Shown here piece after piece: positions 44,615 to 53,892 of a stretch of 64,000 bases of DNA; the first letter of the stretch is position 1, and each line of letters begins with the position of its first letter. The notes under the pieces were generated by a model, which did no database searches, was not told where the DNA came from, and saw only the letters and a program-made list of their open reading frames with translations. The position numbers were made by a program, and so were the translations under genes. Source of the DNA: Methylobacterium ajmalii (lineage in GTDB: Bacteria; Pseudomonadota; Alphaproteobacteria; Rhizobiales; Beijerinckiaceae); NCBI RefSeq assembly GCF_016613415.1, contig NZ_JACWCT010000027.1, positions 18,754-82,753 on the forward strand. Direction: 5' to 3'.

Positions 44615-47155
44615 TCACGCGGTGTGCCGCTCGCCGGGGCAGGCGAGGGCGGTGAACGCCTCGGCGGGCATCGGGCGACCGAACAGGTAGCCCTGGGCCT
44701 CCGCGCAGCCCTCCGCCCGCAATCCCTCCGCCATCGTCTCGGTCTCGACTCCCTCCGCGATGACGTCGAGCCCGAAGCTGCGCCCGAGCGTCAGCACCGA
44801 CTGCACGATCGCCCGGTCCTGGGACGAGGCCACCATGCCCTGCACGAACGAGCGGTCGATCTTCAGCCGGGTGAGCGGGAAGCGCTTGAGCAGGCTCAGC
44901 GACGCGTACCCGGTGCCGTAATCGTCGAAGGCGAGGCCGACGCCGAGGGCGCGCAGCGCCCGCAGCGGGGCGATCAGGGCCTCGTCGTGCTGCAGGATGA
45001 TGGTCTCGGTGATCTCGAGTTCGAGGGCCGAGGCCGGCAGGCCGGAATCGGCCAGCGCGGCCTTCACCTCGTCGACGAGGCTCGCCGAGTGGAACTGCGC
45101 CCCGAACAGGTTGACGCCGATCCGGAGGTCGCCCGCTCCGGCCCGGCGCCACGCGGCGGCCTGGGCGCAGGCCTCCCTCAGCACGAAGCGGCCGACCGGC
45201 ACGGCGAGCCGGCTCGCCTCGAGGGGAGCCAGGAACTCCGCCGGGGACAGGAGGCCGAGGCGGGGATGGCGCCAGCGGATCAGCGCCTCGGCGCCGACCA
45301 CCCGGCGGTCGGCGAGGCGCAGCTGCGGCTGGTAGAACAGCACGAACTCCCCGGCCGCCAGCGCCCGCGGCAGCTCCTGCTGGCGCGCGTTCCAGGACAG
45401 GGTGGCGTCGCGCAGGGCCGGCGTGAACAGGCGGTGGCAGTGCCGTCCGGCGCGCTTGGCCTCGTAGAGCGCCATGTCGGCGCGGGCGAGCAGCCCGTCG
45501 GCGAGGGGAGCGTGGAGCGGGCTGAGCGCGATGCCGACGCTCGCCCCGATATGGATGGCCTGATCCTCGACCTGGAACGGCTCGGAGAGGCTGTGCAGCA
45601 GCGTGTCGGCCAAGGCCGTCGCCGGCCCGGGCTCGCCGCGGCCGGGCATCAGCACCGCGAACTCGTCGCCGCCCATCCGGGCGACGTGGCCGTCCCGGCC
45701 GATGCAGGCAGAGAGCCGCGCCCCGGCCTGCCGGATCAGGTCGTCGCCGGCCTCGTGGCCGAGGCTGTCGTTGACCTTCTTGAACCCGTCGAGGTCGATC
45801 ATCAGGGCGGCGGCCCCGGAACCCTCCGGCGCGTCGGCGAGGCGCGCCATCGCCAGGGCGAGGCCCCGGCGGTTGCTCAGGCCGGTCAGGCCGTCGGTCT
45901 CGGCCTGGCGCCGCAGGCTCGCCATCAGGCGGGTGCGCTCGCGCATCCGCTCCTCCAGCACCCCGAGCGCATCGAACAGCCGCCGGATCTCCGTCACCCG
46001 CCCGGCGAGAGGCCGGCGCGGGGCCGGCACGCCGTCCTGCGACAGCGCCATCACGGTCTCGCGGGCGATCAGCAGCGGGCGCAGCACCGAGGCGCGCAGC
46101 GATTGCAGCAGGGCGACGAGCAGCGCCAGGAGCGCGACGGTGCCGCAGGCGACGACGGCGAGCCGGGTCCCCACGGCGTCGCGCTCGGCGGCGAAGCCCG
46201 CGACCATCCCGGCGAGGTAGCGGTCGCGCAGGGCCTCGACGGGCTTCAGGGTCGGGACGTAGCGGCGGGTGAGCTCGTCGGCCGAGAGGGTGTAGCGCCC
46301 GTCCGCCCGGCCCTCCGCGATCGCCGCGTCGATCAGGCCGAGCCCGGTCTCGCCGAAGGTCGTCTCGACCTCGCGCAGCAGGTCCGCCAGCGGCCCACCC
46401 GGCCCGAACGCCGCCTGGCCGCGCAGGAGCCGCATCAGCTCGACGATGCGGCCTCGCATCTGCCTCGCCTCGGCGAGCTGTGCCACGCCGAGCGGCTGCT
46501 GCACCGCGACCGCCGGGATGATCGCCGAGCCGATCCGGCCGCCATATTCGCGCAGGTCGCTCACCACGTGGGCGACGAGGCCGGGCCCGATCAGGACCGG
46601 GTCGGCCCGGCCGAGGGCGCGGATCTCCCACGCGACCGCCTCCTGGAAGACGTCGACCACCTCCACCATCCGGGCGATCGCCGCGGCGATGTCGCCGGCC
46701 CGCCGCCCGTCGGCCGGCAGCGCGGCGACCCGGTCGACCTCCCGGCGCGCCTCCTCCAGCCGGGCCAGGGTCGTTGCGACGACGCGGGCCGGCACGGACC
46801 CGTCTTCCCCCGGCGAGGCGGCCGGGCCGGCCCGTTCGAGGACCGCCAGGGCCGCATCGCTCGTCCCCCGGAACGCCGCGAGCCGGCCCTCGGCCGCCGG
46901 GTCGCTTCCGGGTGCGATCGCCATGACGACGTTCGAGGGGCCGCGCTCGGCCGAGAGGCGGTTGGCAGCCTCCAGCACCTGCCGCAGCCGGGCGATGCGC
47001 GCGAGGTGGCTCCGGCTGTCGCGGTAGGCGGTGACCGAGGGGGCGACGACGATCGCCGTCAGCGCGAGGAGGCCGGCCGCCAGCAGCAGGGCGGTGCCCC
47101 GGAGCCTGCGACCGAGCCCGATTTCCCGCCGCCGGGTCGGCCCGGCTCCTGCCAT
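44615..47155 (-). CDS. Membrane-bound GGDEF-EAL cyclic-di-GMP protein
   Basis: An 846-residue protein: transmembrane helix about 18-42, a large periplasmic helical sensor of about 300 residues, second helix near 345-368, a linker, then a GGDEF domain with an intact active site (Gly495-Phe499) and an EAL domain with the signature Glu623-Leu625. EITET, DDYGTGYASL, KIDRSFV and EGVET are all conserved. Both synthase and hydrolase halves look catalytically competent, so the balance is probably set by the sensor. The start is uncertain: ATG 47155 places the helix near the N-terminus but has a weak ribosome site, and the frame extends to 47338. Confidence 0.9.
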   Translation of the reverse strand: MAGAGPTRRREIGLGRRLRGTALLLAAGLLALTAIVVAPSVTAYRDSRSHLARIARLRQVLEAANRLSAERGPSNVVMAIAPGSDPAAEGRLAAFRGTSDAALAVLERAGPAASPGEDGSVPARVVATTLARLEEARREVDRVAALPADGRRAGDIAAAIARMVEVVDVFQEAVAWEIRALGRADPVLIGPGLVAHVVSDLREYGGRIGSAIIPAVAVQQPLGVAQLAEARQMRGRIVELMRLLRGQAAFGPGGPLADLLREVETTFGETGLGLIDAAIAEGRADGRYTLSADELTRRYVPTLKPVEALRDRYLAGMVAGFAAERDAVGTRLAVVACGTVALLALLVALLQSLRASVLRPLLIARETVMALSQDGVPAPRRPLAGRVTEIRRLFDALGVLEERMRERTRLMASLRRQAETDGLTGLSNRRGLALAMARLADAPEGSGAAALMIDLDGFKKVNDSLGHEAGDDLIRQAGARLSACIGRDGHVARMGGDEFAVLMPGRGEPGPATALADTLLHSLSEPFQVEDQAIHIGASVGIALSPLHAPLADGLLARADMALYEAKRAGRHCHRLFTPALRDATLSWNARQQELPRALAAGEFVLFYQPQLRLADRRVVGAEALIRWRHPRLGLLSPAEFLAPLEASRLAVPVGRFVLREACAQAAAWRRAGAGDLRIGVNLFGAQFHSASLVDEVKAALADSGLPASALELEITETIILQHDEALIAPLRALRALGVGLAFDDYGTGYASLSLLKRFPLTRLKIDRSFVQGMVASSQDRAIVQSVLTLGRSFGLDVIAEGVETETMAEGLRAEGCAEAQGYLFGRPMPAEAFTALACPGERHTA

Positions 47156-47334
47156 GCCCGAGGAAGCGGCCGATTCCGGAGAGGGTTGCTGCACGGAAGT
47201 CCCCGGCGAGGCTGGATCGACGCTGCGCGGTGTCGTCGCGCGGCGGGGCCAGGGGAGGGGCCGCGGGACGGGGTCGCCTGGGCCTAACGGAAAAGCGTTG
47301 CCGAATCGCTGCGGGGCGATCCGGTCCGCCCGGC

Positions 47335-48792
47335 TCACCCGTTAAGCCGATCCGCGTGGCCGGCGAGGGCGGCGGCGAGGCCCCGGATACCGGTCCGGAT
47401 CGCGGCGGGCTCGCTGCCGGCAAAGCCCAGTACCAGCCCGGCCCGGTCGGGCCGCGCCGCCGCATCGTGGTAGAGCGGGCCGACCGGGTAGACGCCGACC
47501 CCCGCCGCCCGCGCCGTCGCCACGATGGCAGCCTCCCGCGAGGCCGGCGCGTACGGGAACCAGGCGACGAGGTGCAGGCCCGCCGCCGCGCCCTCGACCC
47601 GGACCGCGTCACCGAAGCTTTCGGCGAGGGCGGCCATCAGGGCGGCGCGGCGGGCGGCGTTGCGCCGGCGGGCCTGGCGCAGGTGGCGCTCGTAGGCGCC
47701 GCAGGCCATCAGCTCCGCCAGGGCGGCCTGTTCGAGCCCCGGCGCCTGCCGGTCGGCGAGGCGCTTGGCCTCGGCCACGACGGTCGCGAGGGCCGGCGGC
47801 ACCACGAGGTAGCCCAGGCGCAGCTGCGGCGAGAGGGTCTTGGACACCGTCCCGACATGGACGACGCGGCGGGTGCGATCGAGGTTCGCGAGCGCTTCCA
47901 CCGGCCGGCCGTCGAAGCGGTACTCGCCGTCGTAATCGTCCTCGACGACGATCGCGCCGCAGGCCTCCGCCCAGGCGAGCAGGGCCTGCCGACGGGCGAC
48001 CGACATCACGCCGCCGAGGGGGAACTGGTGCGAGGGCGTGACGTAGGCGAGCCGTGCGGGCCCGAGCCCGGCGAGGCGCTCGGTCCGCATTCCCTCCGCG
48101 TCGACCGGGACCGGCAGGATCGCGGCGCCCACGGCCGCGAAGGCCCGCCGCGCCGTGCCGTAGCCCGGATCCTCGAACGCCACCCGGTCGCCGGGATCGA
48201 CGAAGAGCCGGGCGCAGAGGTCGATCCCCTGCTGCGAGCCGTTGACCACGACGATCTGGTCGATCTCGCAGCGCAGGCCGCGGGCGCGCCAGAGGTAGCC
48301 CTGGAGCGCCGCCCGCAGCTCCGGCAGCCCGCGCGGGTCGCCGTAGCCGAGCCGGGCCGGCCGGCGCAGCAGGACCGTGGTGAGCGCCCGCCGCCAGGCG
48401 AGGACCGGAAAGTCGCTCCCCGAGAGGTCGCCGTAGCGGAAATCGATCGCCGGGCCCGGGCGCGCGTCGGGCGGCGGCTCGGCCATGAGGCGCCGGCCGA
48501 AGGCGGCGAGCCGCGGCGGTGCAGCCGAGGCGTCGGGCATCGCCGCCGGCACGGGCAGGATGCCGGCGGCGACGCGGGTGCGTCCGCCGGGCCTCGTCTC
48601 GAGCCAGCCCTCGGCGGCGAGCTGGTCGTAGGCGGCCGTCACGGTGGTGCGCGAGACCCCGAGCTCGGCCGCGAGCGCCCGGCTCGAGGGCACCGCCGAT
48701 CCCGGCGGATAGACCCCCCGGACGATCTGCGCCTTCAGGTCGGCGCCGATCCGGCGGCTGCCGGGCGCGGTGCGGGGTGACGCGTCGATCAA
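47335..48792 (-). CDS. MocR/PdxR-type transcriptional regulator
   Basis: A 485-residue regulator: a GntR-type winged helix (about 12-78; IVRGVYPPGSAVPSSRALAAELGVSRTTVTAAYDQL) fused to a fold-type I aminotransferase-like domain (about 120-480). The PLP-binding lysine lies in VGTVSKTLSPQLRLGY, with VEDDYDGEYRFDG and NGSQQGIDLCARL also conserved. Such proteins sense PLP or amino-acid adducts. It is divergent from a PaiB-type gene, and three CTGGCC-like boxes lie between them. The start is a TTG at 48792; no better start is seen. Confidence 0.9.
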   Translation of the reverse strand: MIDASPRTAPGSRRIGADLKAQIVRGVYPPGSAVPSSRALAAELGVSRTTVTAAYDQLAAEGWLETRPGGRTRVAAGILPVPAAMPDASAAPPRLAAFGRRLMAEPPPDARPGPAIDFRYGDLSGSDFPVLAWRRALTTVLLRRPARLGYGDPRGLPELRAALQGYLWRARGLRCEIDQIVVVNGSQQGIDLCARLFVDPGDRVAFEDPGYGTARRAFAAVGAAILPVPVDAEGMRTERLAGLGPARLAYVTPSHQFPLGGVMSVARRQALLAWAEACGAIVVEDDYDGEYRFDGRPVEALANLDRTRRVVHVGTVSKTLSPQLRLGYLVVPPALATVVAEAKRLADRQAPGLEQAALAELMACGAYERHLRQARRRNAARRAALMAALAESFGDAVRVEGAAAGLHLVAWFPYAPASREAAIVATARAAGVGVYPVGPLYHDAAARPDRAGLVLGFAGSEPAAIRTGIRGLAAALAGHADRLNG

Positions 48793-48842
48793 GCTGGCCC
48801 ACCGTTTTCTCTGCGAACTGGCCGTTCAGCATGGGCCGGTTT
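48788..48842. promoter_or_regulatory. Candidate MocR operator boxes
   Basis: CTGGCCC and CTGGCCG occur as direct repeats, followed by an inverted GGGCCGG, within about 50 bp overlapping the start of the MocR gene. MocR-type regulators commonly bind direct repeats of this length. Support is positional. Confidence 0.35.
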
Positions 48843-48873
48843 CGGGGCAAGGACCAGCGCCGGACCCGTGTCG

Positions 48874-48905
48874 CCCGAAACGACCCGCTGCCCGAAACGA
48901 CCCGC
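48874..48905. repeat. 15-bp perfect tandem direct repeat before the PaiB-like gene
   Basis: CCCGAAACGACCCGC occurs at 48874-48888 and again at 48891-48905, separated by TG, so the repeats are 17 bp apart. The second copy ends 18 bases before the start codon, next to the GGAGGAG ribosome site. It may be a binding site or a recent slippage duplication. Confidence 0.75.
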
Positions 48906-48923
48906 CGCCGGAGGAGACCTTCG

Positions 48924-49547
48924 ATGTACGTCCCGCCCGCCTTCCGCGAGACAGACGAGGCCGCGATCCACGAAACGATGCGGGCCGCACCGCTCGCGAG
49001 CCTCGTGACCGCGACGGCGGACGGGCTCCTGTGCACGCCGCTGCCGCTCCTCCTCGCGCCGGAGGAGGGCGAGCGGGGCGTGCTCTACGGCCATCTCGCC
49101 CGGGCCAACCCGCATTGGCGTGCGCCGGCCCTGGCGGAGTCCCTGGCGATCTTCTCGGGGCCCGACGCCTACGTGACGCCGTCCTGGTACGCGACGAAGC
49201 GCGAGACCGGGAAGGTCGTGCCGACCTGGAACTACGTCGCGATCCACGCCTACGGCACCGCCGAGTTCTTCGACGAGCCCGACCGCCTGCTGGCCGTCGT
49301 GACCCGGCTCACCGAGCGGCACGAGGGCGCGCGGCCGGCCCCCTGGGCGGTGGCCGACGCGCCGGCCGACTTCGTCGCCGCGCAACTGCGCGGCATCGTC
49401 GGCCTGCGGCTGCCGATCGCGCGGCTCGAGGGCAAGCGCAAGATGAGCCAGAACCGCAGCGCGGCCGACCGCGCCGGCGTTGCGGCCGGGCTCGCGGCGG
49501 GCGATGACGGCGCGCGCCGCGTGGCCGCGCTCATCCCGGAGGGCTGA
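48924..49547 (+). CDS. paiB: PaiB-family FMN-binding regulator
   Basis: A 207-residue protein matching the FMN-binding negative transcriptional regulator family. MYVPPAFRETDEAAIHETM starts the domain. HLARANPHWRA, AIFSGPDAYVTPSWY, VPTWNYVAIHAYGTAEFFD and the C-terminal EGKRKMSQNRSAADRAGVAAGL are family landmarks. The fold is a flavin-reductase-like split barrel; in Bacillus the protein represses sporulation and protease genes. GGAGGAG lies upstream of the ATG. It is divergent from the MocR gene and probably controlled by it. Confidence 0.93.
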   Translation: MYVPPAFRETDEAAIHETMRAAPLASLVTATADGLLCTPLPLLLAPEEGERGVLYGHLARANPHWRAPALAESLAIFSGPDAYVTPSWYATKRETGKVVPTWNYVAIHAYGTAEFFDEPDRLLAVVTRLTERHEGARPAPWAVADAPADFVAAQLRGIVGLRLPIARLEGKRKMSQNRSAADRAGVAAGLAAGDDGARRVAALIPEG

Positions 49548-49627
49548 TACCGCCCGCCCCGGCCGGAATTTGCGCCCGGTCCGATCCTTGCTCCAAGATG
49601 CCCGGCGAACGCGAACCGGGACGGGGC

Positions 49628-50524
49628 ATGGCGGACCTGCGAAGCCTGGAGATCTTCTACTGGGCCGCCTCGTTGTGCAGCTTCCGCAAGGCGGCGGAAC
49701 GGATGAACACCTCGCAGCCGGCGGTGTCCCAGCGCATCGCCGCCCTGGAGGACGAGTTCGGGGTGCGGCTGTTCGAGCGCCGCGCCCGGTCGGTCGCGCT
49801 CACGCCCAAGGGGCGCGACCTCCTCGGCTATGCCGAGCGCTTCCTGCACCTGCGCACCGAGATGATGCGGAGCGTGGCCGGGCCCGGCACGATGCGGGGC
49901 GTCCTGCGCCTCGGGGTGTCGGAGACCATCGTGCACACCTGGCTGATGCGCTTCATCGCCCGGATGAACGAGACCCATCCCGGGGTCACGGTGGACATCG
50001 CGGTCGACATCTCGCCCAACATGCGCGACGCGCTGCTGAACCGCGACCTCGACCTCGCCTTCCTGGTCGGCCCGATCACCATGCCGAGCCTCGTCAACCT
50101 GCCGCTCTGCAGCGTGTCCCTGGCCTGGATCGCCGCGCCGCAGCTCGATCTCGGCCCAGGCGAGGTCAGCCTGGCGAGCCTCCTGCGGCATCCGCTGATC
50201 ACCTACCCGAAGAACACCAACCCTTACGTGTCCTTGCGCGAGATGCTGGCGCGCTCCGACCTGCCGCCGCCGCGGCTGCACAGCAACGCCTCGCTCTCCA
50301 CCATCGTGCGCATGGCCCGCGAGGGCATCGGCATCGGGGTGATCCCGCCCGAGGTGGTGCGCCGGGACCTGGAGGAGGGGGCCCTGCGGGTGATCGCCCC
50401 GGCGCCGGCTCTGCCCGACATCGCCTTCACGGCCACCTATGCCAGCCTGCCCGACAGCGGCCTCGCGGCGGAGGCCGCGCGGCTCGCCTGCGAGGTCGCC
50501 GCCGCGCCGGACTGGCGCCAGTGA
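49628..50524 (+). CDS. LysR-family regulator
   Basis: A 298-residue regulator with an N-terminal helix-turn-helix (FYWAASLCSFRKAAERMNTSQPAVSQRIAALEDEFG, about 8-45) and an effector domain from about residue 90 (GVLRLGVSETIVHTWL). It precedes the DUF1445 gene and the ABC importer on the same strand and is the obvious candidate to control them. The ATG at 49628 was chosen over 49598 because the family start (MADLRSLEIFYW) aligns there. Confidence 0.92.
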   Translation: MADLRSLEIFYWAASLCSFRKAAERMNTSQPAVSQRIAALEDEFGVRLFERRARSVALTPKGRDLLGYAERFLHLRTEMMRSVAGPGTMRGVLRLGVSETIVHTWLMRFIARMNETHPGVTVDIAVDISPNMRDALLNRDLDLAFLVGPITMPSLVNLPLCSVSLAWIAAPQLDLGPGEVSLASLLRHPLITYPKNTNPYVSLREMLARSDLPPPRLHSNASLSTIVRMAREGIGIGVIPPEVVRRDLEEGALRVIAPAPALPDIAFTATYASLPDSGLAAEAARLACEVAAAPDWRQ

Positions 50525-50641
50525 CACGGATAAGGACCGCTTATCGAAACCGATGCGAAATCACGATTGGCCGTGACGTGCCTGCGATGTGATCATGCTT
50601 CATCCTTGGGCAGGACATCTGCCGCGAGCAGGGGAACTGCG

Positions 50642-51442
50642 ATGACCCTTCCCTTCGACCGGGCGCGGATGAGCGGCGAGGCCGCCCGGCTCGCCTGCCG
50701 GAGCGGCGCCATCACGGGCTGCACCGCCGGCATCGCCGACGGCTTCGTCCAGGGCAACCTCGCGGTGCTGCCGGCCGACCTCGCCGCCGAGTTCCTGCTG
50801 TTTGCCCAGCGCAACCCGAAATCCTGCCCGATCATCGGCGTCTCCGCGCCGGGCGAGCGGCGGATCCCCGAGCTCGGCCTCGACCTCGACATCGCGACCG
50901 ACATCCCGGGCTACCGGGTCTGGCGCGACGGCGAGGTGGTGGCCGAGCGCGACGAGGTCGCCGATCTGTGGCGCGACGACCTCGTCGCCTTCGTGATCGG
51001 CTGCTCGTACTCGTTCGAGGCGGCGATGGCCGAGGACGGCCTGCCGCTGCGCCACGTCGAGATGGGGGTGCGGGTACCGATGTACCGCACCAGCATCCCC
51101 TGCACCCCGACCGGCCGCTTCGCCGGGCCGATGGTGGTGTCGATGCGCCCGCTCACCCCTGCCCAAGCCATCCGGGCGGTGCAGATCACCTCGCGCTTCC
51201 CCGCCGTGCACGGTGCGCCGGTCCATCTCGGCCGGCCGGACCTGATCGGCATCGCGGACATCGCCGCCCCCGATTACGGCGATCCGGTCACCATCGGTGC
51301 CGACGAGATCCCGGTCTTCTGGGCCTGCGGCGTCACCCCGCAATCGGTCATCGCCGCGGTGCGCCCGGCTTTCGCCATCACCCACGCCCCGGGCTGCATG
51401 CTGATCACCGACCGGCGCAACAGCGAATATGCGGTACTCTAA
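50642..51442 (+). CDS. DUF1445 putative hydro-lyase (D-glutamate cyclase-like)
   Basis: A 266-residue enzyme of the DUF1445 family. Signature blocks are [63 protein letters not shown] and [11 protein letters not shown] with a C-terminal [11 protein letters not shown]. The family is annotated as putative hydro-lyase, and a mammalian homologue is D-glutamate cyclase. The AGGGG ribosome site lies eight bases before the ATG. It lies between a LysR gene and a liv-type importer, which suggests catabolism of an imported amino or hydroxy acid. Confidence 0.9.
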   Translation: MTLPFDRARMSGEAARLACRSGAITGCTAGIADGFVQGNLAVLPADLAAEFLLFAQRNPKSCPIIGVSAPGERRIPELGLDLDIATDIPGYRVWRDGEVVAERDEVADLWRDDLVAFVIGCSYSFEAAMAEDGLPLRHVEMGVRVPMYRTSIPCTPTGRFAGPMVVSMRPLTPAQAIRAVQITSRFPAVHGAPVHLGRPDLIGIADIAAPDYGDPVTIGADEIPVFWACGVTPQSVIAAVRPAFAITHAPGCMLITDRRNSEYAVL

Positions 51443-51580
51443 CAGATGTCCCCTATCACTTCGTCTTAGCCTCTTGTTCGCGTTATTCCCGCGTTCGGGC
51501 CGTCGACGGTGCCGGCGTCGGCTTTTCAAAAGCAGCGGAATGAGGCTTAGAAGAACTCCCCGACCCCTGGAGGCCAGCGC

Positions 51581-52831
51581 ATGATCCGTCGTCGAGAACT
51601 CTTGGTGGGCGCCGGCGCCCTCTCCCTCGCCTCGCTCCGCGGTGCGCCCGCCCGCGCCGCGGCGCCGGAGGTGGTGGTCGGCGTGCTCTACGCCATGTCG
51701 GGGGCGAGCGCGCAGGTCGGGGTCGATGCCCGCCACGCCATCGAGACCGCGCTCGACCTGATCAACAACGACCACGACCTCGACCTGCCGGGCGCCAAGG
51801 GCGTCGGGCTCGCCGGCATGGGCGGCGCCAAGATCCGCCTCGTCTTCGCCGACCATCAGGCCGATCCGCAGAAGGGCCGCGCCGAGGCCGAGCGCCTGAT
51901 CACCCAGGACAAGGTGGCGGCGCTCGTCGGCTGCTACCAGTCGGCGGTCTCGGCCACCGTCAGCGCCACCGCCGAGCGCTATGGCGTGCCCTTCGTCTGC
52001 GCCGATTCCTCGTCGCCGAGCCTGCATCGCAAGGGCCTGAAATACTTCTTCCGTCCGGCCGCCCACGACGAGATGTTCTCGACCGCGATGTTCGATTTCC
52101 TGGACGCCCAGCGCAAGCGGGGCCAGACGATCGACTCGGTCGCCCTGTTCTTCGAGGACACCATCTACGGCGTCGATTCCTCGACGGTGCAGCGCAAGCT
52201 AGCGGCCGAGCGCGGCTACAAGCTCGTCGCCGACGTGAAGTACAAGAGCAACTCGCCCTCGCTGACCGCCGAGGTGCAGCAGCTCAAGACCGCCAACGCC
52301 GACGTGCTCCTGCCGACGAGCTACACCACCGACGCGATCCTCTTGACGAAGACGATGGCCGAGCTCGGCTACAAGCCGAAGAGCATCATCGCGCAAGCGG
52401 CCGGCTTCTCCGAGAAGGTCACCTACGACGCGGTCGGCGACAAGCTCCAGGGCCTGATCTCCCGGGGCAGCTTCTCCCTCGACCTCGCCGCCAAGCGCCC
52501 GATGGTCGCTACCGTCAACGCCATGTACAAGGCCCGGGCCGGCCGCGACCTCAACGACAACTCCTCGCGCCAGTTCATGGCGATGATCGTGCTCGCCGAC
52601 GCTCTCGACCGCGCCGGCTCGACCGACGGCCAGAAGATCCGTGCCGCGCTCGCCGCCACCGACATCCCGGGCAACCGCACGGTGATGCCCTGGACCAAGG
52701 TGGCCTTCGGCCCCGACGGCCAGAACGTCCACGCCGATCCGGTCCTGCTGCAGTGGATCGGCGACAAGTTCATCACCGTCTTCCCGGAATCGGCCGCGGT
52801 GGCGCCGGCCAAGTGGCCGATGAACGCGTGA
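51581..52831 (+). CDS. Branched-chain amino acid-type ABC transporter, binding protein
   Basis: A 416-residue periplasmic binding protein with a twin-arginine-like leader (IRRRELLVGAGALSLASL). The type I binding fold has VVVGVLYAMSGASAQVG, FADHQADPQKGRAEAERLI and LVGCYQSAVSATVSATAERYGVPFV. GGAGG precedes the ATG. It is the first gene of a five-gene importer set. The ligand is unknown; liv-type systems also carry amides, urea and aromatic acids. Confidence 0.93.
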   Translation: MIRRRELLVGAGALSLASLRGAPARAAAPEVVVGVLYAMSGASAQVGVDARHAIETALDLINNDHDLDLPGAKGVGLAGMGGAKIRLVFADHQADPQKGRAEAERLITQDKVAALVGCYQSAVSATVSATAERYGVPFVCADSSSPSLHRKGLKYFFRPAAHDEMFSTAMFDFLDAQRKRGQTIDSVALFFEDTIYGVDSSTVQRKLAAERGYKLVADVKYKSNSPSLTAEVQQLKTANADVLLPTSYTTDAILLTKTMAELGYKPKSIIAQAAGFSEKVTYDAVGDKLQGLISRGSFSLDLAAKRPMVATVNAMYKARAGRDLNDNSSRQFMAMIVLADALDRAGSTDGQKIRAALAATDIPGNRTVMPWTKVAFGPDGQNVHADPVLLQWIGDKFITVFPESAAVAPAKWPMNA

Positions 52832-52839
52832 AGCACTTT

Positions 52840-52950
52840 CCCCTCCCCCCCTGTGGGGAGGGGTCAGGGGTGGGGGTGGTGCAGGATCGAGCGCGAGATT
52901 TCTCCGGCACCACCCCCACCCCCTTACCCCTCCCACAGCGGGGAGGGGAG
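52840..52950. repeat. GC-rich palindromic repeat inside the importer operon
   Basis: Two arms of about 45 bp flank a 20-odd-base centre. The left arm contains CTGTGGGGAGGGG, TCAGGGG and TGGGGGTGGTGC; the right arm contains GCACCACCCCCACC, ACCCCTCCCACAG and GGGGAGGGG, their near complement. Each arm can also fold on itself. This looks like a dispersed palindromic repeat of the REP/RPE type and would form a strong structure in the mRNA between the binding protein and permease cistrons. Confidence 0.75.
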
Positions 52951-53013
52951 GCGCTCCCTTCTGATGCGAAGGCGCCCGCGAACCACACGCCCCCACCGGA
53001 GCCCCCCACCCCC

Positions 53014-53892
53014 ATGACCACGCAAGCCCTTGTGCAGGTGCTGGCGAGCGGCCTCCTGATGGGCTTGATCTACGCCCTGATCGCGGTCGGCCTCTCGCTG
53101 ATCTTCGGCCTGATGGACGTGGTGAACTTCGCCCATGGCGAGTTCCTGATGCTCGCCATGTACGCGACCTTCGGGCTGGTGCTCGTCACCCGGCTCGATC
53201 CGGTGGTGCTGATGCCGCTGGTCGCCGCCCTGCTCTTCGTGCTCGGCGCCGCCGCCTATCTGGGCGTGGTCCGCTTCGCCATGCGGGCCAAGGCCAACCA
53301 GGGCATGGTGCAGATCTTCGCCACCTTCGGCCTCGCGATCCTGCTCCAGGGCGCCGCCCAGTACCTGTTCACGCCCGATTACCGCAACGTCCAGAACACC
53401 TGGCTCGGCGGGCGCACCCTCGAACTCGGCGGGATCTTCCTGCCCTGGCCGCAGCTGTTCGGCGCCGTGGTCTCGCTCGCCGCCTTCGGGGGCCTGCACC
53501 TCCTGATGAGCCGCACCGATTTCGGCCGCGCGCTGGAGGCGACGCGCGAGGATCAGGGCGCGGTGGCGCTCGTCGGCATCGACCGCAACCGGGTCTTCGC
53601 CCTCGGCTGGGGCTTGGGCGCCGCACTCGTCGGCCTCGCCGGCGCGGTGCTGGCGATCTTCTACTACATCCACCCCCAGGTCGGGGCGAGCTTCGCGCTG
53701 ATCGCCTACGTCACGGTGGCGCTCGGCGGCTTCGGCAGCGTCGCCGGGGCGCTGGTCGCCGGGATCATCGTCGGCCTCGTCGAGGCGTTCACGGCGGTGA
53801 TCCTGCCGCCGGCGCTGAAATCGATCGGGGTCTACGCCCTCTACCTCGCCGTGGTGTTCGTGCGGCCGCAAGGCCTGTTCGGGAGGCTCTGA
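53014..53892 (+). CDS. livH: ABC transporter permease, LivH type
   Basis: A 292-residue inner-membrane permease with about eight helices. GLIYALIAVGLSLIFGLMDVVNFAHGEFLMLAMY is the family N-terminus, the EAA-like region is RALEATREDQGAVALVGID, and it ends in VVFVRPQGLFGRL. Its stop codon overlaps the next gene's ATG by one base. It is separated from the binding-protein gene by the palindromic repeat, which may set different expression levels. Confidence 0.95.
   Translation: MTTQALVQVLASGLLMGLIYALIAVGLSLIFGLMDVVNFAHGEFLMLAMYATFGLVLVTRLDPVVLMPLVAALLFVLGAAAYLGVVRFAMRAKANQGMVQIFATFGLAILLQGAAQYLFTPDYRNVQNTWLGGRTLELGGIFLPWPQLFGAVVSLAAFGGLHLLMSRTDFGRALEATREDQGAVALVGIDRNRVFALGWGLGAALVGLAGAVLAIFYYIHPQVGASFALIAYVTVALGGFGSVAGALVAGIIVGLVEAFTAVILPPALKSIGVYALYLAVVFVRPQGLFGRL

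Noticed and set aside
48519..49547. A longer version of the PaiB-like protein starting near 48519
   Set aside because: The extra 135 residues are arginine/proline-rich antisense of the MocR gene. The family start and a strong GGAGGAG site fix the start at 48924.
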